In this document: piece by piece, positions 20,454 through 27,587 of the stretch
How the letters are laid out: each line of letters starts with the position of its first letter
Numbering within the stretch: position 1 is the stretch's first letter
Origin: Candidatus Mycobacterium wuenschmannii
GTDB taxonomy: Bacteria > Actinomycetota > Actinomycetes > Mycobacteriales > Mycobacteriaceae
Direction: 5' to 3'
Assembly: GCF_030252325.1 (NCBI RefSeq)
Contig: NZ_CP126981.1
Coordinates: forward strand, 682,001-746,000
DNA: 64,000 nt
Made by a program: the position numbers and the translations under genes
Notes under the pieces: model-generated
Seen by the model: the letters and a program-made list of their open reading frames with translations, nothing else
Told to the model about the DNA's origin: nothing
Database searches by the model: none

Positions 20454-21190
20454 CGACCGGAATGAGTCTGGAGCTGGATCGGATCAGGTTGTCCTACAAC
20501 GGCACTCCCGTGATCGACGACCTGACCTTTGCGGTGCGGCCGGGGGAGATCTTGGTGCTCACCGGGCCGTCCGGCTGCGGCAAGACGACCGTGCTGCGCG
20601 CGGTGGCTGGGCTGCTGAGACCGGACGCGGGCCGGGTGCTGGCCGACGGAGCCGAAGTGACCGGCACCTCGGGTGACCGCGGGGTGGTGTTCCAGGACAA
20701 CGCGCTGTTGCCCTGGCGCAGCGTGCGTTCCAACATCGAGTTGGCGCTGCGGCTGCGCGGCGAGCCGCGGGCCACCCGGACCGCGCAAGCCGACCGGTGG
20801 ATCGGCGAACTGGGCCTCACCGGCTTCGGCGATTATCTGCCCAAGAACCTGTCGGGCGGCATGCGCCAGCGTGTCCAGTTGGCCCGCGGGCTGGCCGGGG
20901 CGCCGCGCGCGGTGATGATGGACGAGCCGTTCGGTGCGCTCGACACCCAGACGCGGGCGGCCATGCAGCGCTTGCTGATCGAGTCCTGGCGGGCACACCC
21001 GACCACTATCGTGTTCGTCACCCATGACGTCGACGAGGCGTTGGCGTTGGGCGACCGGATTGCCGTGCTGGGCCGTGCCGGACAGCCGCTGCGCGCGCTC
21101 GTCGACGTGCCGCAACCGCGCAGCGACCGCGAACATCCCGAACAACGCGCGGAAATCATTGCCGCACTACATGATCTGGTGACCACCTGA
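20450..21190 (+). CDS. ABC transporter ATPase (SsuB/TauB type)
   Basis: The 246-residue ATPase has Walker A GPSGCGKTT (residues 39-47), Q-loop VFQDNALLPW, signature LSGGMRQRVQLARGL, Walker B VMMDEPFGALD and H-loop VTHDVDEA. These features match the nitrate/sulfonate/taurine import subfamily. ATG 20450 overlaps the permease stop. The last base of its stop codon is the first base of the flavoprotein start (TGATG). Confidence 0.94.
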   Translation: MTTGMSLELDRIRLSYNGTPVIDDLTFAVRPGEILVLTGPSGCGKTTVLRAVAGLLRPDAGRVLADGAEVTGTSGDRGVVFQDNALLPWRSVRSNIELALRLRGEPRATRTAQADRWIGELGLTGFGDYLPKNLSGGMRQRVQLARGLAGAPRAVMMDEPFGALDTQTRAAMQRLLIESWRAHPTTIVFVTHDVDEALALGDRIAVLGRAGQPLRALVDVPQPRSDREHPEQRAEIIAALHDLVTT

Positions 21191-23874
21191 TGCAGATTCC
21201 TAACTCCACGACCCCCGCCCGCCTGGACTGCGACGTCCTGGTCATCGGTGGGGGCACCGCCGGCACGATGGCCGCGCTGACGGCCGCCGAGCACGGCGCA
21301 CAGGTGCTGCTGCTCGAAAAGGCCCACGTGCGGCACTCCGGGGCGCTCGCGATGGGTATGGACGGCGTCAACAATGCGGTCATCCCGGGTAAGGCCGAAC
21401 CCGAGGACTACGTCGCCGAGATCACCCGGGCCAATGACGGAATCGTCAACCAGCGCACCATCTATCAGACCGCTACCCGCGGGTTCGCGATGGTTCAGCG
21501 GCTGGAGCGCTACGGCGTCAAGTTCGAGAAGGACGAGCACGGCGAGTACGCGGTGCGCCGCGTGCACCGCTCCGGCTCCTACGTGCTGCCGATGCCCGAG
21601 GGCAAGGACGTCAAGAAGGCGCTCTACCGGGTGTTGCGGCAGAAGTCGATGCGGGAGAAGATCCGCATCGAGAACCGCCTCATGCCGGTGCGGGTCCTCA
21701 CCGATGGCGGCCGGGCCGTCGGCGCCGCCGCATTGAACACGCGCACAGGCGAATTCGTCGCGGTCGGGGCCAAGGCGGTCATCCTCGCGACCGGTGCCTG
21801 CGGCCGGCTCGGCCTGCCCGCCTCGGGCTACCTCTACGGCACCTACGAGAACCCGACGAACGCCGGCGACGGGTACTCGATGGCGTACCATGCCGGGGCC
21901 GAACTGTCGGGCATCGAGTGCTTCCAGGTCAACCCGCTGATCAAGGATTACAACGGACCGGCGTGCGCGTACGTGGCCAACCCGTTCGGCGGTTACCAGG
22001 TCAACGCGCTCGGCGAACGGTTTGTCGACTCGGATTATTGGTCGGGCCAGATGATGTCGGAGGTGCGCAGTGAGATCGAGTCGGCGCGCGGACCGATCTA
22101 CCTCAAGGTGTCGCACCTGCCGGACGAGACGCTCGCGTCGCTGGAGAACATCCTGCACACCACCGAGCGGCCCACCCGCGGCACCTTTCACGCCAACCGC
22201 GGCCACGACTACCGCACCCATGACATCGAGATGCACATCTCCGAAATCGGCTTGTGCTCCGGCCATTCCGCGTCGGGGGTCTGGGTCGACGAGAACGCCC
22301 GCACCACGGTGCCCGGGCTGTACGCCGCGGGCGACCTGGCCTGCGTGCCGCACAACTACATGATCGGCGCCTTCGTCTTCGGCGATCTGGCCGGCGCCGA
22401 TGCCGCCTCGACCCTGTCCGATGTGCCTGCCCCGCAACAGCTTCCGCAGGATCAACTGACCGAGGCGCACGAGCTGATCTACCGTCCGCTGCGGCACCCG
22501 GACGGCCCACCGCAGCCGCAGGTCGAATACAAGCTGCGCCGCTTCGTCAACGACTATGTGGCGCCACCGAAGACCGCGGCCAAGATGTCGATCGCCGTGC
22601 ACACCTTCGAGCGGATGCGCGACGAGATCGCCGATATGGGCGCCCGAACCCCGCACGAGCTGATGCGCAGCATCGAGGTGTCGTTCATCCGGGACTGCGC
22701 GGAGTTCGCCGCCCGCTCGTCGCTGACCCGCACCGAGTCGCGCTGGGGCCTCTACCACGAGCGGGCCGACCTGCCGGCCCGCGACGACCAGGACTGGGGC
22801 TACCACCTCAACCTGCGCAAGGCGTCCGACGGGTCGATGGAGTTCTTCAAGCGACCGGTGGCCCCGTACTTCGTCTCGGTGCCCGAGTTCGACACGTTGC
22901 CGCCCGCCGACCGGACGGTGTGGCCGGTCGAGCAGCCGCCGCTGATCGGCGGCCGGGCCCCGGTCGAGGCGCCCTCGCGGGTCGCCACGGCATCGGCAGA
23001 ACCGCCGTCGCCGCGCATCGTCGCGGTGCTGGCGATCGAGGAGCCGACCGTCGCCGCGCTGGCCGAGTTCCTCCGTGACGCCGACGCGGGTGTGCGGCGC
23101 ACCGCGGTCGCGACGCTGACCGAGCGCACCCCGGACGGTTACGCCACCGAACTGCTCGGTGCGCTTCGCGACGGCGACGCGTCGGTGCGCCGGACGGCCG
23201 CCGATGGGGTCCGCGAGCTGGTCGAGGTGCTGCCTGATCCGCAGGCCGGCCGCGAATTCCTGGCCTCGCCCGACCCGGTGGTGCGATCGGTCAGCACCTA
23301 TCTGCTCGCCGCCCGCCGTGTCGGTGACGCCGAGGTGTTCCGGCATGCGCTGGGCGACGTCGACCATCGGGTGCGCATCGAGGCGGTGCGGGCGCTGGTG
23401 TCGGTCGACGACGCCGACGGGGTGGCCGCGGGCGCCGGCGACGGCAACCGTGAGGTGCGCATCGTCACCGCGAACGGTCTGGGGACCCTGCGGGCCGGTG
23501 GCGACGCGGTCCGGACGCTGGTCGCCGACAACGACCCGCTGGTTCGCGCTGCGGCGCTGGCCGCACTCGGCCAATTGGGCTGCGAGGAAACCGATCTGGT
23601 GGCGATAGAGCAGGCACTACGGACTCCGGCCTGGCAGGTTCGCGAGGGCGCGGCGCGCGCGCTCTCCGGCGCCGCGGCCGAACACGCGGTGCCGAGGCTG
23701 TCGCAGGCGCTGGTCGACGAGCACCTCGACGTGCGGAAAGCCGCGGTGCTGAGCCTCAGCCGGTGGGCGGTGACCGACGCGGGCGCGCGCGACGCGCTGA
23801 GCGTGGCGCTCAAGGACGACGACGCCGATGTCCGTGCGTACGCACGCCGGGCGTTGAGTACGGAAACGGGTTAG
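21190..23874 (+). CDS. AprA-like flavoprotein fused to C-terminal HEAT repeats
   Basis: The 894-residue protein has an FAD-binding domain of the fumarate reductase/APS reductase alpha-subunit family: DVLVIGGGTAGTMAALTAAE at residues 15-34, VILATGACGRLG, and MHISEIGLCSGHSASGVWV followed by TTVPGLYAAGDLACVPHNYMIGAFVFGDLAGADAA. The order of SE-x3-GSH/GH, GxWV, TTV-GL-AGD and then a histidine corresponds best to AprA, where that histidine is in the active site. A SDH-like helical domain with RTESRWGLYHERADLPARDD follows to about residue 590. From residue ~610 to the end there are about nine ~30-residue HEAT-like repeats with a D-x-D-x2-VR-x2-A pattern, absent from AprA. It ends the operon with the AprB-like ferredoxin and importer. 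It may reduce or oxidise the imported compound. No sat, qmoABC or dsr genes are in the window. Confidence 0.82.
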   Translation: MQIPNSTTPARLDCDVLVIGGGTAGTMAALTAAEHGAQVLLLEKAHVRHSGALAMGMDGVNNAVIPGKAEPEDYVAEITRANDGIVNQRTIYQTATRGFAMVQRLERYGVKFEKDEHGEYAVRRVHRSGSYVLPMPEGKDVKKALYRVLRQKSMREKIRIENRLMPVRVLTDGGRAVGAAALNTRTGEFVAVGAKAVILATGACGRLGLPASGYLYGTYENPTNAGDGYSMAYHAGAELSGIECFQVNPLIKDYNGPACAYVANPFGGYQVNALGERFVDSDYWSGQMMSEVRSEIESARGPIYLKVSHLPDETLASLENILHTTERPTRGTFHANRGHDYRTHDIEMHISEIGLCSGHSASGVWVDENARTTVPGLYAAGDLACVPHNYMIGAFVFGDLAGADAASTLSDVPAPQQLPQDQLTEAHELIYRPLRHPDGPPQPQVEYKLRRFVNDYVAPPKTAAKMSIAVHTFERMRDEIADMGARTPHELMRSIEVSFIRDCAEFAARSSLTRTESRWGLYHERADLPARDDQDWGYHLNLRKASDGSMEFFKRPVAPYFVSVPEFDTLPPADRTVWPVEQPPLIGGRAPVEAPSRVATASAEPPSPRIVAVLAIEEPTVAALAEFLRDADAGVRRTAVATLTERTPDGYATELLGALRDGDASVRRTAADGVRELVEVLPDPQAGREFLASPDPVVRSVSTYLLAARRVGDAEVFRHALGDVDHRVRIEAVRALVSVDDADGVAAGAGDGNREVRIVTANGLGTLRAGGDAVRTLVADNDPLVRAAALAALGQLGCEETDLVAIEQALRTPAWQVREGAARALSGAAAEHAVPRLSQALVDEHLDVRKAAVLSLSRWAVTDAGARDALSVALKDDDADVRAYARRALSTETG

Positions 23875-23876
23875 TC

Positions 23877-23999
23877 ACCGCATCGTCGCCGCTGGATCCG
23901 ATGGCCCGGCTCCTCAGCGGTTCGTTCCGAACCGCATCGTCGCCGCTGGATCTGATGGCCCGACTCCTCAGCGGTTCGTTCCGAACCGCATCGTCGCCG
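23877..23999. repeat. 54-bp tandem repeat with embedded hairpins
   Basis: Two 54-base units (23877-23930 and 23931-23984) differ at two positions and are followed by a 15-base partial third copy (23985-23999). The junction of units forms a perfect 8-3-8 hairpin, GCGGTTCG-TTC-CGAACCGC, at 23917-23935 and again at 23971-23989. The repeat lies directly after the flavoprotein stop and before tetR, so the hairpins may act as a doubled transcription terminator without a U-tract. The unit is 18 codons, but I see no support for translation. Confidence 0.85.
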
Positions 24000-24002
24000 G
24001 TC

Positions 24003-24016
24003 TAGGCTTACCGGCC
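24003..24016 (+). promoter_or_regulatory. -10 box close to tetR start
   Basis: TAGGCT at 24003-24008 fits TAnnnT and ends eight bases before ATG 24017, with no Shine-Dalgarno sequence between. Leaderless or near-leaderless transcription is likely. Confidence 0.4.
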
Positions 24017-24580
24017 ATGGCCTCTTCGGCGAGCGCGACCAACTCCCGGTTGTCGGTGGACGACTGGGTGCAAGAGGGGTTCCGGGTTATGGCCGAGGAC
24101 GGCGTGAAGTCCTTGACGCTCGGGCATCTGTGCACGCGCCTCGGCGTCACCAAAGGCAGCTTCTACTGGCACTTCAGCGACATGACCGCCTACCGCACAG
24201 CGTTGATCGACACTTGGGCGGTCGTCCGCGACGAAGACCGGTCGTTCGACGACCTGGTGAGTCTGCCGCCGCGGGAGCGGTTGTCGCGCATGATGACCTC
24301 GCTGGTCGGTCCGCGGCACTGGATGCTGGAACGTGCCATGCGGGAATGGGCGCGATCAGAGCCCACCGTCGCCGCCGCGGTGCGGGCATCGGATCACAGC
24401 GTGGTCGCCGCCGTCCGGCAGGCCTTCATCGACGCCGGCTTCGAGCACGACGACGCCGAGATGCGCGCCACCGCGACTTTCGCTGCGGGCATTGGCTTTT
24501 TGCACCTGTCCGGCTCGCGGCCGAGCCCGCTGGCGGCCGGCCGTCGCGAGCAGTTCCTGGACGTGATGCTGCGGCCTTGA
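24017..24580 (+). CDS. TetR-family transcriptional regulator
   Basis: The 187-residue protein has an N-terminal TetR helix-turn-helix (VQEGFRVMAEDGVKSLTLGHLCTRLGVTKGSFYWHFSDM) and an all-helical ligand-binding domain with REWARSEPTVAAAV. It is followed 41 bases later by a flavin-dependent monooxygenase gene whose promoter holds a perfect palindrome, the probable binding site. It is likely a repressor relieved by the monooxygenase substrate or product. Confidence 0.9.
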   Translation: MASSASATNSRLSVDDWVQEGFRVMAEDGVKSLTLGHLCTRLGVTKGSFYWHFSDMTAYRTALIDTWAVVRDEDRSFDDLVSLPPRERLSRMMTSLVGPRHWMLERAMREWARSEPTVAAAVRASDHSVVAAVRQAFIDAGFEHDDAEMRATATFAAGIGFLHLSGSRPSPLAAGRREQFLDVMLRP

Positions 24581-24588
24581 CTCCCGTC

Positions 24589-24610
24589 TACCATACCAAA
24601 AGGTATGGTA
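24589..24610. promoter_or_regulatory. Palindromic operator upstream of the monooxygenase gene
   Basis: TACCATACC-AAAA-GGTATGGTA is a perfect 9-4-9 inverted repeat. The right arm contains TATGGT (24604-24609), which fits a -10 box 12 bases before the ATG at 24622, so a bound TetR protein would cover the promoter core. AT-rich palindromes of this size are typical TetR-family sites. Confidence 0.7.
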
Positions 24611-24621
24611 ATGTCCGGAGC

Positions 24622-25776
24622 ATGACGCAGACGTCGAAGGTCAGCGACGATTTCGTCGCAAGGCTGGCCGAGCGTGCGGGGGAGGCGGAGCGACTGCGCC
24701 GGTTGCCGCAGGCCACCGTCGACGACTACCGCGACTCCGGGCTGGCACAGCTACTGCTGCCCAAGCGCTACGGCGGCATTCAGGCGGACTTTCCCGAGAT
24801 CCTCGACACCGTGCGGGTGATGGCGCACGGCTGCACGTCCAGTGCCTGGACGCTGGGCTTCTACACGCTGCACAACTGGATGCTGGCGCTGCTCGACGAG
24901 CGGGCCCAGGACGAGGTGTTCGCCGACGGGCCGGTGCTGTGCCCCGCGCCGCTCGCGCCGACAGGCCGCGCCATCCCGGCGGACGGCGGTGTCCGCTTGA
25001 CCGGGCGTTGGTCGTGGGCCACCGGGATCATGGACGCCGACTGGGTGATGGTCGGCGCCCTCTGCGGACCCGACGATGCGCCGTACCCGGCGCTGGTGTT
25101 GCTACCGGTCGCGGACACTCGGGTTGAGGACGTGTGGCACACCGCCGGAATGTGTGCCACCGGATCCAACGACGTGATCGTCGAGGACGTTTGGGTGCCC
25201 GAGCATCGGTTGGTCGCGGTCACCGACATCTACGGCGGCACCGCGCCGGGCGCGGAATTGCATGACGCGGCGGTCTACCGCTGGCCGATGGTGCCCGCCC
25301 TGGCGCTGGTTGCGGCGATGCCTGCGCTGGGGGCCGCGGAGTTGGTCGCCGATCTGTTCGCCCGCCGGCTCAGTGAGCGCATCATCGCGTATTCCGGTGC
25401 GGCGCAGAAGGATCAGCCCGCCGCGCAGATACGCCTCGGCGATGCCCGGGCGCGCCTGCGCGCGATACGGGCGCTGACCGATTCGGCCGCTGACGACATC
25501 CAGACCCGGGTCGCCGCCGGGGAGCACATCGACCGCAAGGTGCGGGCCGGCGTGCGGGTGGCCGCGGCGCGCGTCGTGCACGAATCCCGTTCGGTGATCG
25601 CCGATCTGCTCGAGGCGTCCGGTGCGAGCGCGCAATTCCTGGACCACCCGCTGCAGCGGGCCAAGCGCGACGTCGACGTGATCTCCGGGCACGTCGTCTT
25701 CGACTACGACGGCAGCCGAGAATTGGCCGGCGCGTTGGAGATCGGCGCGAAGGTCTCGCCGTTTGCGATGGTCTAG
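24622..25776 (+). CDS. Acyl-CoA-dehydrogenase-fold flavin monooxygenase (HsaA/DszC-like)
   Basis: The 384-residue protein has the acyl-CoA dehydrogenase fold but resembles two-component flavin-dependent hydroxylases (HsaA, DszC, SfnB relatives) more than true dehydrogenases. LLLPKRYGGIQADFPEILDT and HGCTSSAWTLGFYTLHNW match the N-terminal segment of that group, WSWATGIMDADWVMVGA the middle domain, and RAKRDVDVISGHVVFDYD the C-terminal helix. Such enzymes use reduced flavin from a separate reductase; none is adjacent. The active-site glutamate of acyl-CoA dehydrogenases is not evident. Expression is probably controlled by the upstream TetR protein. Substrate is unknown; sulfur compounds and aromatic rings are both handled by relatives. 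Confidence 0.8.
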   Translation: MTQTSKVSDDFVARLAERAGEAERLRRLPQATVDDYRDSGLAQLLLPKRYGGIQADFPEILDTVRVMAHGCTSSAWTLGFYTLHNWMLALLDERAQDEVFADGPVLCPAPLAPTGRAIPADGGVRLTGRWSWATGIMDADWVMVGALCGPDDAPYPALVLLPVADTRVEDVWHTAGMCATGSNDVIVEDVWVPEHRLVAVTDIYGGTAPGAELHDAAVYRWPMVPALALVAAMPALGAAELVADLFARRLSERIIAYSGAAQKDQPAAQIRLGDARARLRAIRALTDSAADDIQTRVAAGEHIDRKVRAGVRVAAARVVHESRSVIADLLEASGASAQFLDHPLQRAKRDVDVISGHVVFDYDGSRELAGALEIGAKVSPFAMV

Positions 25777-26312
25777 CGCAACGCCTTGGCGAACAGGAAG
25801 CTGTCCAGCGGTTCGGTGCTGAGGTTGGGGTAGATGCCCTGCCGCGCCATTCGGCCCTCGCGGGTGAACCCCGCCCTTTCCAGCAAGCGCACGGAGCGGT
25901 CGTTGTCGACGTGACAGGTCGCCCAAGCCCGGTACACGTCGGGGTCGGCCTGCAGCGTGGTCATCAGCATGTCCAGCGCCTCGGACGTCAAACCCTTTCC
26001 CCACCAACGCTTGCCGACGCAGAAACCGATCTCGGCGATATAGGGCAGCGGACGCCCACAGCTGATCATGCCGACGATCTCGCCGCTGTGCTGCAACTCC
26101 ATCACCCAGGTTCGCAGGTGTGGGTTGACGTTCATGCGTTCGGCGATCACCCGCTGCGTGACCGCGACCGTGGGATGTGGGGTCCACAGCAGGTATTTGG
26201 TCACCTGAGGGTCGCGCGCGACCCGTTGAAAGAGCGGGCCGGCATCGTCGATCACCGGCAGGCGCAACAGCAGCCGCGAGCCCTCGATGCGTTCGGGCGT
26301 GAACTCGGCCAC
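25773..26312 (-). CDS. GNAT-family N-acetyltransferase (RimJ/RimL type)
   Basis: The 179-residue protein has the GNAT fold in the RimJ-like arrangement: IEGSRLLLRLPVIDDAGPLF at the start, a beta-bulge region EIGFCVGKRWWGKGLTSEAL for acetyl-CoA pyrophosphate binding (Q/R-x2-GxG/A variant), and NDRSVRLLERAGFTREG near the end. GTG 26312 shares its first base with the stop codon of the upstream hydrolase gene, so the two are cotranslated. It overlaps the convergent monooxygenase gene by 4 bases. Target is unknown. Confidence 0.87.
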   Translation of the reverse strand: MAEFTPERIEGSRLLLRLPVIDDAGPLFQRVARDPQVTKYLLWTPHPTVAVTQRVIAERMNVNPHLRTWVMELQHSGEIVGMISCGRPLPYIAEIGFCVGKRWWGKGLTSEALDMLMTTLQADPDVYRAWATCHVDNDRSVRLLERAGFTREGRMARQGIYPNLSTEPLDSFLFAKALR

Positions 26313-27517
26313 TACAGACCCAGCGCCCGGTAGGTGCGGTGGACGAACTTCGGTTGCACCGCTTGCAGTTTCGCGCGTGAGGTGTTGCCGGCGACGGCGG
26401 CCGCGGCGTCCGCCGACAACGCCGGCATGTTCTGGATCAGATACAGCAGGATCAGGTCCGCGGTCGGGTCGGCCTGCCACCAGGTGCCGTAGGCGCCGGG
26501 CCAGCTGAATGTACCCAGCCCGCCCGGCCCGAACAACGGCGTCGACCTGGCCGGGTCGGTGACGACCGACAGGTTCAGGCCGAAGCCACGCCCGATCCAG
26601 AACGGCGACCCGAGGAAGTTGTGCCGCTTGTGCTCGGCGGTAAGCCGGTCGGTGCGCATCGCCCGCACCGACTCCGGCGACAACACCCGCACGCCGTCCA
26701 ATGTGCCCTCTCGCAGCAGCATCTCGATGAATCGCAGGTAGTCGTCGGCGGTAGAGAACAGTCCACCACCGGCATTGCTGAACGCCGGTGGCGAGATGTG
26801 CGGCTGGCCCATGACGTCGTGCTGCAATTTATCCGTGCCGTCCAGCCGGTACATGGTCGCGGCACGCCGGCGGCCCTGCGGAGTGATGTGAAATCCAGTG
26901 TCAATCATGTTCAGCGGCTGCAGGATTCGCTCATCGAGGACTTCGTGAAACGGCTTATCCGCCACGCGCGACACCAGCACGCCGACCACGTCGGTGGAAT
27001 GACCGTACGTCAGCCGATGGCCTGGCTGGTGCACCAGCGGCAATTCGGCCAGCGCGGCCAGCCAGGCGTCGGGGCCCTCCCCGAACGGCAGCCGTAGGTA
27101 GGCCCGCGACAGTGGGCCGGTCACCGAGAAGCCGTAGCCCAGGCCGCTGGTGTGGGTGAGCAGGTCCTCGACCAGAATCGCCCGCTCGATCGGAGAAGTC
27201 CGATCCAGCGGACCGATCGGGTTGTCGAGCACCCGCAGGTTCGCGAACTCCGGCAGCCAGCGCACCACCGGGTCGCGCAACGCCAGCTTGCCCTCGTCGA
27301 CCAGGCTCATGGCGGCGGCGACGGTCACCGGCTTGGTCATCGACGCGATACGGAACAGCGTGTCCCGCTGCATCGGTAGCTGCGCGTCGATATCGCGGTG
27401 GCCGATCTCGTTGACCTGCAGCAGCTTTCCGTGCTGCCACACCACCGTCACCGCGCCGGCCAGCAGTCCGGCATCGCAGGCCTCGCGGATAGAGGCCTGA
27501 TTGCCATCGAGGTTCAC
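26312..27517 (-). CDS. Beta-lactamase-fold serine hydrolase/esterase
   Basis: The 401-residue protein is a class C beta-lactamase-like hydrolase. The nucleophile motif SMTK is at residues 59-62, DLLTHTSGLGYGF supplies the fold signature, and LTYGHSTDVVG holds the Tyr of the second motif (Y-x-H-S rather than Y-x-N). Many mycobacterial relatives are esterases named Lip. There is no signal peptide, so it should act in the cytoplasm. It is cotranscribed with the GNAT gene. The start codon is GTG at 27517. Confidence 0.88.
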   Translation of the reverse strand: MNLDGNQASIREACDAGLLAGAVTVVWQHGKLLQVNEIGHRDIDAQLPMQRDTLFRIASMTKPVTVAAAMSLVDEGKLALRDPVVRWLPEFANLRVLDNPIGPLDRTSPIERAILVEDLLTHTSGLGYGFSVTGPLSRAYLRLPFGEGPDAWLAALAELPLVHQPGHRLTYGHSTDVVGVLVSRVADKPFHEVLDERILQPLNMIDTGFHITPQGRRRAATMYRLDGTDKLQHDVMGQPHISPPAFSNAGGGLFSTADDYLRFIEMLLREGTLDGVRVLSPESVRAMRTDRLTAEHKRHNFLGSPFWIGRGFGLNLSVVTDPARSTPLFGPGGLGTFSWPGAYGTWWQADPTADLILLYLIQNMPALSADAAAAVAGNTSRAKLQAVQPKFVHRTYRALGL

Positions 27518-27587
27518 CTGATCGAGGTTAATGGGCGGTCGCCGACCCGCGAATTCAGGGAGCAGGCTCGATCACGATCGGCGTTGT

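Noticed and set aside
20833..23574. Very long open frame on the minus strand opposite the AprA-like gene
   Set aside because: It is antisense to a gene with clear domain motifs; its product has no recognisable domain and its composition is the Arg/His/Gly-rich pattern of a GC-rich shadow.
18002..23874. Classical dissimilatory sulfate reduction locus
   Set aside because: Only AprA- and AprB-like genes are present, with no sat, qmo or dsr genes, and the linked transporter is an organosulfur/anion importer type.
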